Assembly: GCA_964509195.1 (NCBI GenBank)
Contig: CAZDWJ010000005.1
Coordinates: 62,001-126,000 of the forward strand
Direction of reading: 5' to 3'
Source of the DNA: UBA4802 sp964509195
GTDB taxonomy: Bacteria > Spirochaetota > UBA4802 > UB4802
Length of the DNA stretch: 64,000 nt
Each line of letters begins with the position of its first letter. Within the stretch, counting starts at the first letter, position 1. The position numbers and the translations under genes are program-made. Positions 52,169-61,675 of this stretch are shown in pieces. The notes below the pieces were generated by a model that had not been told where the DNA came from, made no database searches, and worked only from the letters and a program-made list of their open reading frames with translations.

Positions 52169-53410
52169 TTACAAATAATCATTAAAAATCTGCTTTAGTT
52201 TATCCTTAAAACTGGTAAACGCGCTTTTAGTTTTGCGTGTTTGCCTCACTTGGCTCATTTTTGCACCATATTTCAACAATCCAACACCATTGGCATACAC
52301 AGGAGTTGACACAACATCCTTCAACCCTGCAATATTGTCCGGTACTCCGATACGTACTGGCATACCAAATACTCTTTCAGCAGCTTCCACGGTGCCTTCT
52401 ATCATGCTTCCACCACCAGTCAACACAACTCCAGCTGCCAATATTTCCTTTTTCCCGCTTTTTACCAGTTCATTGTCAACCATCTCCATTATCTCAATCA
52501 TTCGCGGTTCAATAATCTGAGCCAGCTCATGTCTAAACAGCCGCCGTGGAGCCCTACCCCCTACTGATGGCACTTCTATGGTTTCTGACGCATCAACTAA
52601 ATCAACAACTGCACAGCCATATTTTTTCTTGATAACCTCTGCTGAATCGATAGGTGTCCTGAGTCCTATTGATATATCATTGGTAACATGTATTCCACCT
52701 ATTCCCAGAACTGCCGAATATGCCACACCACCCTCAATAAAAACAATAATATCCGTTGTGCCACCACCAATATCCACAAGCGCCACCCCTAAATCCTTTT
52801 CATCACGGCTTAATGTTGCCTCTGCCGAAGCAAGGGGTGAAAATACAATATCATTACATGTGAATCCAGCTTTATTAATTGACTTAACCAGATTTTGAAT
52901 GCTTGTGGTTGAACCAGTAATAATATGTACTTCAGCCTCAAGCCGCACTCCACTCATACCTATAGGATCTTTTATCCCGGTCTGGTCATCAACAGCAAAT
53001 TCTTTGGATAACACATGGATAATTTCTCTGTCCATGGGAATCACTATAGCCTGGGCTGCCTCAATAACTCTTTTCATCTCAAGCGGTGTGATCGTACGAC
53101 TACGGTTTGCAACGGCAACCACTCCTCTTGAGTTTTCGCCCTTTATATGCTGTCCGGTAACACCAACAAATACTGAGCTTACCTCACAGCCTGCCATTAG
53201 TTCAGCATCCTCTATCGCCTTAACTATTGATGAAACAGTGTTATCAATGTTTACAATAATGCCATTTTTTAATCCTCTTGAAGGTGCAACTCCAACACCC
53301 ACAACTTCAACCTGCTTATTTTCATTCAAAAAGCCAATGACTGCACAGGTTTTTGTTGTACCAATATCAAGACCTACAACAATATTATCTAATATGGTAT
53401 CTTCTTTCAT
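52169..53410 (-). CDS. ftsA: FtsA, actin-like division protein
   Basis: FtsA anchors FtsZ to the membrane and activates septal synthesis. The 413-residue protein has the actin-like phosphate-1 motif VGLDIGTTKTCAVIGF, the 1C domain SSVFVGVTGQHIKGENSRGV, phosphate-2 ALVDIGGGTTDIIVF and adenosine motif VVLTGGGSMIEG. It ends in an amphipathic helix (SFKDKLKQIFNDYL), the membrane-targeting sequence. GGTGACAC precedes the ATG, with four bases between it and ftsQ. All expected parts are present. Confidence 0.98.
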   Translation of the reverse strand: MKEDTILDNIVVGLDIGTTKTCAVIGFLNENKQVEVVGVGVAPSRGLKNGIIVNIDNTVSSIVKAIEDAELMAGCEVSSVFVGVTGQHIKGENSRGVVAVANRSRTITPLEMKRVIEAAQAIVIPMDREIIHVLSKEFAVDDQTGIKDPIGMSGVRLEAEVHIITGSTTSIQNLVKSINKAGFTCNDIVFSPLASAEATLSRDEKDLGVALVDIGGGTTDIIVFIEGGVAYSAVLGIGGIHVTNDISIGLRTPIDSAEVIKKKYGCAVVDLVDASETIEVPSVGGRAPRRLFRHELAQIIEPRMIEIMEMVDNELVKSGKKEILAAGVVLTGGGSMIEGTVEAAERVFGMPVRIGVPDNIAGLKDVVSTPVYANGVGLLKYGAKMSQVRQTRKTKSAFTSFKDKLKQIFNDYL

Positions 53411-53414
53411 AGTG

Positions 53415-54104
53415 TCACCATACCACCATTCTTTTTTGAGTCACAACAGCATTATCAGGATACGCTTTTTTACTATCATACAATCCAATCACAGCATCAA
53501 GCAACGCAAGGCCATTGTATGTTTCATCCCATATACATTTTGAGGTAAAACCATGAAATTGTACATATGATACTTCAGGGTTCATACAATTAATAACTGA
53601 TATTCTGCTTACCAGGGCACTGTTGTTATGCATCATTTTCTTCAACATCATAAGGATATGTATAATTCTTGGCGATAGTTTATTATCAATAATCTCAGCA
53701 TGACTTATTTTAATTATCGGCCTGTCATAGGCGTAAACTCTACTGGTTGATAGTATTCTTAAATTGGAATCCACTTCCACAGAAAGAAGAGTATTGCCTT
53801 TATCAATTAAAACCACAGCAATAATTTCTTTTTCCTTAACATGTATCGTGCAAATTCCTTTTTCAACAGTAATGGCAAATGATTCTATCATGATAGTATT
53901 CTGCAACGCAGCGTGTAGTATATCCACATCAACGAAAACTTTTCCATCTTTTACATATACACCTTGCTGCAGTATCTCATTTTTATTAAGATATTTTATC
54001 CCCTGCACCCTTATGCTTAAAACTTCCGTACCATTTGCATAACTTATTGCAGAATCCATCACTAACAAAAGCAAAACCACCATACTGTATAACGCTTTTC
54101 TCAA
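53415..54104 (-). CDS. ftsQ: FtsQ/DivIB-type division protein
   Basis: Position between murC and ftsA identifies this weakly conserved 229-residue protein. It has an N-terminal hydrophobic helix (YSMVVLLLLVMDSAISYA). A POTRA-like domain follows (VLSIRVQGIKYLNKNEILQQ; ESFAITVEKGICTIHVKEKE; AVVLIDKGNTLLSVEVDSNL), and then a beta domain. FtsQ recruits FtsB/FtsL to the septum. The start helix looks partly like a signal peptide. It overlaps murC by four bases. Sequence alone would support only 'POTRA protein'; the gene order makes the call firm. Confidence 0.88.
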   Translation of the reverse strand: MRKALYSMVVLLLLVMDSAISYANGTEVLSIRVQGIKYLNKNEILQQGVYVKDGKVFVDVDILHAALQNTIMIESFAITVEKGICTIHVKEKEIIAVVLIDKGNTLLSVEVDSNLRILSTSRVYAYDRPIIKISHAEIIDNKLSPRIIHILMMLKKMMHNNSALVSRISVINCMNPEVSYVQFHGFTSKCIWDETYNGLALLDAVIGLYDSKKAYPDNAVVTQKRMVVW

Positions 54105-55483
54105 CTGCGCACCCCTTCGCTCTCAATTCTGGAAAGGATTTTTGGCCCAACCTTGTAAATATCACCCGCACCTAATGTCAGGATTACATCCCCTTTTTTT
54201 GCTACTCTGCGTATATATTCTGGCACATCATCCAGGTGCTGTAAAATTTCAACATCCCTTCCTTCGTGCTTTTTGACAGCCTGTTGTATGAGCTGGCTGC
54301 TGACTCCTTCTATTGGCTCCTCACCTGCAGGATAAATTTCGGTTAATATTAATTCATCGGCCATTACAAAAGCCTGCCCAAACTCATCATACAGATACTG
54401 AGTCCGCGAATAACGATGTGGCTGGAAAATTACCACCACACGCCGTCCTAATTGTTTTACTGCTTCAAGCGTTGCGCGTATCTCAGTTGGGTGATGTCCA
54501 TAATCATCTACCACAAGTATGCCATTTGCTTCGCCTATCTTCTCCAGGCGCCTTCCCACACCTTTAAAAGCAGCGATAGCTTCAGCGATCACTTCAAATG
54601 ATAAACCTAATTCCAGGGCTACAGCCACAACAGCCAGTGAGTTAATAATATTATGCTTACCCAGTAAATTGAGAACTATCTCACCTAACTTATCTTCTTT
54701 AAAATAACACGTGTACTGTGTGGAACCATTCAGCAATTTAATATCGGCTGCTTTAAAATCAGCTTTTGCATTAAACCCGTAAGTAACAAAAGGTCTTTCT
54801 ATTTTTGGCAAAAGTTCAAGGATGACCGGATCATCGATGCATACCACCGAATATCCGTAAAAAGGTATATTATTCATATAGGTGACAAAGGCTTCTTTGA
54901 TGCCTTCAAAATATTTATAGTGGTCAAGATGGTCTGCATCAATATTGGTAACAACACCAATAGTTGGCAGAAGTTTAAGAAATGAGCCATCGGATTCATC
55001 TGCTTCAAATACAATGTATTGCCCCTGGCCAACGCGGGCATTACTTTCAAAGTTAAGTACTTTTCCACCAACAACTGCTGTGGGATTAAGGCCTCCATGA
55101 TACAGCACATACGAAAGCATGGACGACGTTGTTGTTTTACCGTGAGTTCCTGCCACTCCTATACCATGTTTTAACCGCACAAGCTCAGCAAGCATTTCGG
55201 AGCGGTGTATGACCGGTATCTTCCGTTTTCGTGCTTCTATAAGTTCTGGGTTGTTTTTGTTTATTGCACTGGACGTAACAACTACATGGTAATCCTTTAT
55301 ATTTGAAGGATAATGCCCAATGTATATAGTGGCACCTAATTTATGTAATCGTTTTGTTTGTTCTGATTCACGCAGATCTGACCCTGACACTTCATATCCT
55401 AAATTAATTAAAATCTCAGCAATACCGGACATCCCAATACCGCCAATTCCAATAAAATGCATCTTTTTAGACTTTCTGAACAC
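54101..55483 (-). CDS. murC: MurC, UDP-MurNAc-L-alanine ligase
   Basis: MurC adds L-alanine to UDP-MurNAc. The 460-residue protein shows the N-terminal HFIGIGGIGMSGIAEIL, the ATP motif GVAGTHGKTTTSSMLSYVL, VFEADESDGSFLKLLP, NIDADHLDHY, VDDYGHHPTEIRATLEAV and FQPHRYSRTQYL. The start is a GTG at 55483 behind AAGGA. It overlaps ftsQ by four bases and lies 12 bases after murG. Complete and ordinary. Confidence 0.98.
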   Translation of the reverse strand: MFRKSKKMHFIGIGGIGMSGIAEILINLGYEVSGSDLRESEQTKRLHKLGATIYIGHYPSNIKDYHVVVTSSAINKNNPELIEARKRKIPVIHRSEMLAELVRLKHGIGVAGTHGKTTTSSMLSYVLYHGGLNPTAVVGGKVLNFESNARVGQGQYIVFEADESDGSFLKLLPTIGVVTNIDADHLDHYKYFEGIKEAFVTYMNNIPFYGYSVVCIDDPVILELLPKIERPFVTYGFNAKADFKAADIKLLNGSTQYTCYFKEDKLGEIVLNLLGKHNIINSLAVVAVALELGLSFEVIAEAIAAFKGVGRRLEKIGEANGILVVDDYGHHPTEIRATLEAVKQLGRRVVVIFQPHRYSRTQYLYDEFGQAFVMADELILTEIYPAGEEPIEGVSSQLIQQAVKKHEGRDVEILQHLDDVPEYIRRVAKKGDVILTLGAGDIYKVGPKILSRIESEGVRS

Positions 55484-55495
55484 TTCCTTATACTC

Positions 55496-56608
55496 CTACT
55501 TTTTCAAATCACAATCTTTTACAATGTAATTAATAATGTCTTCTGCAGCACTAATCCTTGCCAGTGACTGTGCTCTTGCAGACATTTTTTTAAGCAACGT
55601 TTCATTATCAAGTAAATCAAACAACAGTGGAGCTACTTTTTGAGCTGTCGCCTCATTATTTTCAACTAGCTCTGCTGCTTGAGCTTTTACAAATTCCATA
55701 GCATTTTTCTTCTGATGGTCTTTTGCTGCATACGGATAGGGAATTAAAATTGACGGAATACCCCACGCTGCAAGCTCCATCAACACACCTGCTCCAGCCC
55801 TGCTAATTGCAATATCACATGCTGCATACGAATTCTCAACATCAAGTATGTAGGGGGCAAGAAATATCGATGCCCTGTGTGTCACATCCTGTAGCTTTTC
55901 TTTAAATTGCTCATATGAGTAGGTGCCGGTACTCCAGATAATACCGATATCAGTAAAGTTTTCAGGAAATTGCGTTATCATATCATACATGAGTTCATTA
56001 AGTTTCAGGGCACCCTGACTTCCGCCTATCACCAGGATTACTTTTTTACAATGCATCATATTAAAGCGTTTTAATGCTGCATCCTTTTCTATCTGTTTTA
56101 ACACATGTTTTCGTACAGGATTGCCTGAATGAATAATTGAATGGGTTATTTCAATGTCCAGATAGTCGGTTGTAGCTTCAAATGTTGTGAATATTGCCTT
56201 TGCCCGCTTTGCAAACACATTGGTCACCATTCCGGGAACAACATTCTGCTCGCACAGATATACAGGGATCTTTTTCAAAAGCGCTGCAACCAGTGAAGGT
56301 GCAGAAACATAGCCCCCCATGCCTATGACAGCTGCAACTTTATTCTTTGTTATAAACCTCATTGTCCACAGTAAGGCCGAAATAAATTGCACTGTGAACA
56401 CTGGAAGGTTAAAAATATTCTTCCACATCGTTGGCGCATTATATGTGTGCAAATTTTCTATAGTATTTAACGAAGAAAATTTCACATCGTTAGCTCCAAC
56501 TAACAATATGGGATTATAGCCTCTTATTTTAAATTCTTCATACAATGCTATACCTGGCATGATATGCCCACCTGTACCTCCACCACTTATTAATACTGCA
56601 CCTTTCAT
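55496..56608 (-). CDS. murG: MurG, lipid II synthase
   Basis: MurG transfers GlcNAc from UDP-GlcNAc to lipid I at the inner membrane face. The best start is the ATG at 56608 (MKGAVLISGGGTGGHIMPGI), with GAGGTG upstream and an ATGA overlap with ftsW; a GTG two codons earlier is possible. Motifs: GGGTGGH glycan-binding loop, VIGMGGYVSAPSLVAAL, PVYLCEQNVVPG, VIGGSQGALKLNELM, ISRAGAGVLMELAAWGIPSI and PYPYAAKDHQKKNA. About 370 residues; complete. Confidence 0.98.
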   Translation of the reverse strand: MKGAVLISGGGTGGHIMPGIALYEEFKIRGYNPILLVGANDVKFSSLNTIENLHTYNAPTMWKNIFNLPVFTVQFISALLWTMRFITKNKVAAVIGMGGYVSAPSLVAALLKKIPVYLCEQNVVPGMVTNVFAKRAKAIFTTFEATTDYLDIEITHSIIHSGNPVRKHVLKQIEKDAALKRFNMMHCKKVILVIGGSQGALKLNELMYDMITQFPENFTDIGIIWSTGTYSYEQFKEKLQDVTHRASIFLAPYILDVENSYAACDIAISRAGAGVLMELAAWGIPSILIPYPYAAKDHQKKNAMEFVKAQAAELVENNEATAQKVAPLLFDLLDNETLLKKMSARAQSLARISAAEDIINYIVKDCDLKK

Positions 56609-57762
56609 ACCCACACCTCACCACTGTATTTGAGCTCCTGTGGAACCACTTCACGGTATTTGGAGATATTTAACAGAATTCCAGTTCCAATCATTGTTAT
56701 TAATAATGATGACCCACCATAACTGATAAATGGTAATGGTATTCCCGTTGTTGGCAATACACCAATAACTACACTTATATTTAAGAATGCCTGCACAGTA
56801 ACCAGCAATGTTAAACCCATAGCCAGCAATCTCCCATATTCATCAGGTGCACGTAATGCAATCTTTACGCCAAAATAAAAGAAAAGCAAATAAAGAATGA
56901 CCACACTGAATGTACCCACTAAACCTACTTCCTCAGCAATAACTGCAAATATAAAATCGGTATGGGGCTCAGGCAGACGTTTTATCTTCTGAGTTCCAGA
57001 ACCTAAGCCTGCACCCAAAAGCCCACCTAATTTAAATGCAATAAATGACTGTATAATATGATACCCTTTGCCAAAGCGGTCTGACCATGGATCCAAAAAT
57101 GCCAATATACGTTCACGCCTGTATTCAACCTGATAAATTAAAAGATAAAACATGGGCACACTCAAAACCGCTAGCCCAACCATGTACATCAACGGAAATC
57201 CTGAAACAAAAAGCAACACCACCGAAATAATCGCAACATCTATTGCTGTGCCAAAATCAGGCTGCAGCATGATTAACAAAAAGAATACACCCACTATCAG
57301 AAGAGGCAACAAAAGTTGTAATACACTGACATCCCGCTGATGTTCATACGAAAACACTTTTGCAAAATATATTACTATAAACAATTTCACAAGCTCTGAG
57401 GGCTGAAACCTAAACATCCCATACCCCAACCACCGCGACGAGCCTTTAACCGCAATACCCAATCCTGGTATAAGCACCAGCACAAGCGCAATAAGAGTAA
57501 ATGCAAGCATTATCTTAGTGTATTGCTGATAGCTTCTGTAATCAATCTGCTGTACAAACATCATTACTATAAAACCAATACAGCTCCACAGCAACTGCCG
57601 TTTCAAAAAGTACAGAGAATCGCCAAAAGTCCTTTCTGCAAAAAGTGCACTTGCACTGTAGGTCATAGCAATACCAATACCAATGAGAATAAAAGCCACT
57701 ATAAAAAGCCCCATCTCAGGCTCAGCTTTCCTGCGTGTATCAATGACCGCCTTTACATCCAC
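56605..57762 (-). CDS. ftsW: FtsW, SEDS-family septal peptidoglycan polymerase
   Basis: The 385-residue membrane protein has about ten helices and SEDS motifs: FAERTFGDSLYFLKRQLLWS, SRWLGYGMFRFQPSELVKLF, LLIMLQPDFGTAIDVAIIS, GLGSGTQKIKRLPEPHTDFI, FAVIAEEVGLVG and GIPLPFISYGGSSLL. FtsW normally works with a class B penicillin-binding protein (FtsI), which is absent from this cluster. The start is GTG and overlaps murD by ten bases; the end overlaps murG. RodA is the alternative, but the location favours FtsW. Confidence 0.97.
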   Translation of the reverse strand: MDVKAVIDTRRKAEPEMGLFIVAFILIGIGIAMTYSASALFAERTFGDSLYFLKRQLLWSCIGFIVMMFVQQIDYRSYQQYTKIMLAFTLIALVLVLIPGLGIAVKGSSRWLGYGMFRFQPSELVKLFIVIYFAKVFSYEHQRDVSVLQLLLPLLIVGVFFLLIMLQPDFGTAIDVAIISVVLLFVSGFPLMYMVGLAVLSVPMFYLLIYQVEYRRERILAFLDPWSDRFGKGYHIIQSFIAFKLGGLLGAGLGSGTQKIKRLPEPHTDFIFAVIAEEVGLVGTFSVVILYLLFFYFGVKIALRAPDEYGRLLAMGLTLLVTVQAFLNISVVIGVLPTTGIPLPFISYGGSSLLITMIGTGILLNISKYREVVPQELKYSGEVWV

Positions 57763-59132
57763 CGCAAATGCCCCTTTGAAAGTCTATTATAAATGTCAAT
57801 AAAATCATTCCCGCGTTCTTCATAATTTTTATACATATCAAACGATGCACACGCTGGTGAAAGCAGAACTGTATCGCCTTGCGTGCTTACCTTCATTGCC
57901 TTGATAACAGCATCTTCCATGGTGTGCGCTTTAATATGTGGTGTATCCTTAAAAAGTTCTGCAAACTCATCTTTAGTTTCGCCAATAAGCACCAGGGCTT
58001 TTACTTTGCCTTTAATAAAGTTTTTAAGCCGCGAATAATCATCACCTTTTGCTCTACCTCCCAAAATAAGTATCACATCCCCGGGGATACTTTTTAATGC
58101 CATTATCACAGCACCAACCGTTGTTGCTTTTGAATCATTAATAAAAGTTCTTCCATCAAATTTTCCTACCATCTGCACGCGGTGCGGCAACCCTTCAAAG
58201 CTGTAGAGCGCATCTTCAAGAGTTTGTATATCTATTTCCCTTCCTGTCTTTTTAGCCAATGAGAAGGTAGCCAGTATTGCCGCCATTGCATTCTGGACAT
58301 TGTGCAGGCCTAATATTTTTAACCTGTCAGCTTTTGCAATTAATTGTCTGCCACCATTTATTGCACAATAAATGGCACCATCTTTATAATAACAATCAGC
58401 CTCTTTTTGCAGTGAAAATGAATAGAGAGTTGCATTCAATTGTGGCAGATGTGTTGCTATAAACTCATCGTCACTGTTGAAAATAAAATAATCACTGCTA
58501 TCCTGATTCTTTGCAATATTCATCTTGGCATCAAAGTAATCTTTTAGCGAATCATAGCGGTCAAGATGGTCAGGAGTTAAATTAGTAAAAATTGCAACAT
58601 CCGGTTTAAATGTATGGATTGTTTCAAGCTGAAAAGAGGAAAGCTCAATCACAGCAACTGAATCTTTTTTTAATGTATCAACTATCGACACATATGGAAT
58701 GCCAATGTTACCGCAAGGGTGCGCATCAAATCCTGTTGATTTTAAGCAATGTGCAGTTAACATCGTTGTAGTTGACTTTCCGTCGGTTCCGGTGATGCCC
58801 ACTATTGATGAATTGCAATAGCGGTATGCTAACTCGATTTCGGATATTACGGGTATTCCTTTTTTCAAGGCTTCCTGTATTAATGAAATACGTTGCCAAA
58901 CGCCAGGGCTTAAAACTATTTCATCAAAGCCCAAAAGTAAAATCGAAGGATCCTGATTGCCAGCTATCACATTCACACCTGGGTCAAGCTTTTCAATGAT
59001 AGGCATTAATTCATTCTGTGACTTAATATCACATACTGTCACTTTAAAACCTTTGCTAGCAAGGAAATTTGCTGAAGCCAATCCCGTCCTGTAACCCAAT
59101 CCAACTACAAGTATGTGTTTTTTCTGCTCCAC
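57753..59132 (-). CDS. murD: MurD, UDP-MurNAc-L-Ala-D-Glu ligase
   Basis: MurD adds D-glutamate. The 459-residue protein has the N-terminal VVGLGYRTGLASANFLASKG, ATP motif SIVGITGTDGKSTTTMLTAH (Asp replaces the more usual Asn), VIELSSFQLETIHTFKPDVA, NLTPDHLDRY, FINDSKATTVGAVIMALKSI and VLLSPACASFDMYKNYEERG. The start is a GTG behind AAGG. It follows mraY after 73 bases that hold two hairpins, and overlaps ftsW. Complete. Confidence 0.98.
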   Translation of the reverse strand: MEQKKHILVVGLGYRTGLASANFLASKGFKVTVCDIKSQNELMPIIEKLDPGVNVIAGNQDPSILLLGFDEIVLSPGVWQRISLIQEALKKGIPVISEIELAYRYCNSSIVGITGTDGKSTTTMLTAHCLKSTGFDAHPCGNIGIPYVSIVDTLKKDSVAVIELSSFQLETIHTFKPDVAIFTNLTPDHLDRYDSLKDYFDAKMNIAKNQDSSDYFIFNSDDEFIATHLPQLNATLYSFSLQKEADCYYKDGAIYCAINGGRQLIAKADRLKILGLHNVQNAMAAILATFSLAKKTGREIDIQTLEDALYSFEGLPHRVQMVGKFDGRTFINDSKATTVGAVIMALKSIPGDVILILGGRAKGDDYSRLKNFIKGKVKALVLIGETKDEFAELFKDTPHIKAHTMEDAVIKAMKVSTQGDTVLLSPACASFDMYKNYEERGNDFIDIYNRLSKGHLRWM

Positions 59133-59149
59133 AGTAACTATCCTTATAA

Positions 59150-59170
59150 AAACTTTAAAGTCTAAAGTTT
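59150..59170 (-). terminator. hairpin with T-run between mraY and murD
   Basis: AAACTTTA (59150-59157) and TAAAGTTT (59163-59170) pair perfectly over a five-base loop. On the minus strand the second arm runs into TTTTTATAA, so it may act as an internal attenuator or partial terminator in the dcw cluster. The AT-rich stem is weak. Confidence 0.45.
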
Positions 59171-59174
59171 ATGT

Positions 59175-59198
59175 GCGATAGCTCATAAGATCTATCGC
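59175..59198. repeat. inverted pair of the GCGATAG word
   Basis: GCGATAG (59175-59181) and CTATCGC (59192-59198) form a perfect 7-bp stem with a ten-base loop, eight bases after the mraY stop. It is the only place where two copies of the dispersed word face each other closely, an arrangement typical of uptake sequences at gene ends. Confidence 0.7.
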
Positions 59199-59205
59199 TT
59201 GCCCA

Positions 59206-60291
59206 TTACAAAATCTTCAATGAACTCAATCCCAATATTGCCAGTATAATGCCAATAATCCACATACGCACCACCACTTTCTGTTCAGGCCATCCTGAAA
59301 GCTCAAAATGGTGATGGATGGGCGCCATCTTAAACACACGTTTTTTCCTTAGCTTATACCAGCCAACCTGAATCATTACCGACAGTGCCTCAATAACAAA
59401 AATGCCACCAACTATTACCAGAAAAAATTCTTTTTTAATCATAATAGCGACAGTTCCAATAATACCACCCAGTGCTAGCGAACCAGTATCACCCATAAAT
59501 ACCGATGCAGGATTTGAGTTAAACCATAAAAATCCTAACCCTGCACCACCCAGCGCAGATAAAAACACCGTTAATTCAGCTGCCTGTGGTATATAGGGTA
59601 TGCGCAGATATTGGGCAATAGGTTGATGGCCAGTAAGATAGGCCATTACTGCCAAAACACCAACAACTATCGTCACAGTTCCAATTGCAAGCCCATCAAG
59701 TCCATCAGTAAGGTTAACAGCGTTAGAACTCCCTACAATTACAAGCATGGCAAAGATTACCCACACCCAGGACATATCAAGCAGCGCTTTATTAATAAAG
59801 GGGACATACAGCGTTGTTGCTTCCTTTGCATTTGATGGGAAGAAGTAAATACAGAGTGCAATAGCAAGCGCACATACGCACTGCATTAAAAATTTAAGAC
59901 GTGCGGGAATGCCATCTTTTTTCTTTAAAATTGATTTGATATAATCATCAGCAAATCCTAAAACTCCCAAAAGAACAGTAATGACAATTAATAAAATAAC
60001 ATACAGGTTGTTAAAATTGCCCCACAAAAACACAGAGATAAGCACTGCACCAAGTATCAGCACCCCGCCCATTGTTGGCGTCCCTGCTTTTTTATGGTGT
60101 GTCTGCGGACCTAACATGCGTATTTCTTCCTTAAAGCGAAGTCGGGTAAGCCAGCGTATCACCAACCCGCCAAATATCAACACAATCAAAAGCGCTGTTA
60201 ATGCAGCATACGCTGAACGAAACGTAATATATTGAAATAATCGCAAAAACGATAGATATTCCTGTAAAGGCAAAATAAAGTGATAAAACAT
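59206..60291 (-). CDS. mraY: MraY, phospho-MurNAc-pentapeptide transferase
   Basis: MraY makes lipid I by joining UDP-MurNAc-pentapeptide to undecaprenyl phosphate. The start is the ATG at 60291 (MFYHFILPL), with GAGGTG just upstream; a GTG two codons earlier is less likely. About ten helices and the family motifs are clear: GPQTHHKKAGTPTMGGVLIL, FADDYIKSILKKKDGIPARL, NAVNLTDGLDGLAIG, GFLWFNSNPASVFMGDTGSL and MAPIHHHFELSGWPEQKVVV. About 361 residues. Complete. Confidence 0.98.
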   Translation of the reverse strand: MFYHFILPLQEYLSFLRLFQYITFRSAYAALTALLIVLIFGGLVIRWLTRLRFKEEIRMLGPQTHHKKAGTPTMGGVLILGAVLISVFLWGNFNNLYVILLIVITVLLGVLGFADDYIKSILKKKDGIPARLKFLMQCVCALAIALCIYFFPSNAKEATTLYVPFINKALLDMSWVWVIFAMLVIVGSSNAVNLTDGLDGLAIGTVTIVVGVLAVMAYLTGHQPIAQYLRIPYIPQAAELTVFLSALGGAGLGFLWFNSNPASVFMGDTGSLALGGIIGTVAIMIKKEFFLVIVGGIFVIEALSVMIQVGWYKLRKKRVFKMAPIHHHFELSGWPEQKVVVRMWIIGIILAILGLSSLKIL

Positions 60292-60298
60292 ATTCACC

Positions 60299-61675
60299 TC
60301 ACTGTTCTAATGCGTTCACAACCTCTTCCATCTTCATTGAACGGGAACCTTTTATAAGCACAACATCATCTCGCTTTATAAACTGCAGTAAAAAAGCAAT
60401 CAGTTCATCTTTTGAATCAAATATTAAAACCTGCGTATGATCCAATCCACCGGCAATGGCACCATTAGCAATATACTGTGCATCATTGCCCCACACAAAT
60501 ACATATGAAAAACCTGATGCTTTCAATTTTTCCCCAACAGTAAAGTGCAGATTACGGGAAAGCTCTCCCAGTTCTTTCATATCTGATAACACAGCAATCT
60601 TTCTTCTATCTGGAAATACTTTTGCGGCACTTATAAATGCATACTCCATTGATAATGGGTTAGCATTATAACAATCATCTATAATGGTGCATCTCCCTCT
60701 TTTAATGTCACTTCGCATTGATACAGCAGTGTAATTGTGCAATGCTTCTTTTACATTTACCAGTGGTATTCCCATTATCCGTGCAACAGCAATGGTAGCT
60801 ATTACTGCATATACATTGTGAAATCCATATGCAGGGATAGTAATTGGAACACCTTCATAGTTCACTACTGTTTTATCAGGAAATAATGTGTAGGAAGACG
60901 GGCACATATCACCTGTAAGCCCAAATGTTATAACGTTTATATTTTTATCACGTGCCTTTTTCTTTACAACATCGGTGTGCTTTGTGTCATTATTGAGGAT
61001 ACATATACTTCCTTCAGTCATGCCATCCAGTATCTCAGATTTTGCATGTGCAACGTTTTCAGTTGATCCCAGAAATTCTAAATGCCCCTCGCCTATATTG
61101 GTGATAACTGCTATGGTGGGCAGTGCAACCTGTGAAAGGCGTGATATTTCGCCAGAATGGTTCATGCCCATTTCAATGACTGCATACTGATGATTATTTT
61201 TTAATTGCAGGATAGTAAATGGTACTCCAATTTCATTATTATAATTTTTTTCAGTCTTGAGGCAACTGCCCAGTGTGGACAGCATACTGGCAATCATCTC
61301 TTTTGTTGTTGTTTTTCCATTGGTGCCGGTAATACCAATAACCGGTATGTCAAATTTTTTCCTGTGCCATCGCGCTATTGCTGCATATGCCTGCAAAGTA
61401 TCACTGCAATAGATAGCGCTAGCATTATAATGATCGGTAATGCTCACTTTATCCTGTTTATGTGTTAAAAACGATGTGCACTTCCCAGTTTTGCATACAT
61501 CTTCTATAAAATCGTGCCCATCAAATTTGCTGCCCGCTAGTGGCACAAAGAGGCTTTTATCCTCAAGGATCCGTGAATCAGTAGTAATATACTGCACAGG
61601 TTGAACGCTGCCATGATGCACTGCATTGATGGCATCAGCAATGATTTGGGAAGTTGTGTCAAACCGTACTATCAC
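60299..61675 (-). CDS. murF: MurF, D-Ala-D-Ala-adding ligase
   Basis: MurF adds D-Ala-D-Ala to the tripeptide precursor. The 458-residue protein has ITTDSRILEDKSLFVPLAGS, the ATP motif VIGITGTNGKTTTKEMIASM, TEKNYNNEIGVPFTILQL, VIEMGMNHSGEISRLSQVAL, TNIGEGHLEFLGS and IIDDCYNANPLSMEYAFISA. The start is a GTG at 61675 inside a GTGA overlap with the murE stop. It is followed closely by mraY. Complete. Confidence 0.98.
   Translation of the reverse strand: MIVRFDTTSQIIADAINAVHHGSVQPVQYITTDSRILEDKSLFVPLAGSKFDGHDFIEDVCKTGKCTSFLTHKQDKVSITDHYNASAIYCSDTLQAYAAIARWHRKKFDIPVIGITGTNGKTTTKEMIASMLSTLGSCLKTEKNYNNEIGVPFTILQLKNNHQYAVIEMGMNHSGEISRLSQVALPTIAVITNIGEGHLEFLGSTENVAHAKSEILDGMTEGSICILNNDTKHTDVVKKKARDKNINVITFGLTGDMCPSSYTLFPDKTVVNYEGVPITIPAYGFHNVYAVIATIAVARIMGIPLVNVKEALHNYTAVSMRSDIKRGRCTIIDDCYNANPLSMEYAFISAAKVFPDRRKIAVLSDMKELGELSRNLHFTVGEKLKASGFSYVFVWGNDAQYIANGAIAGGLDHTQVLIFDSKDELIAFLLQFIKRDDVVLIKGSRSMKMEEVVNALEQ

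Noticed and set aside
50941..53543. Long plus-strand frames opposite ftsZ and ftsA
   Set aside because: They are shadows of highly conserved genes, with no homology or start signal.
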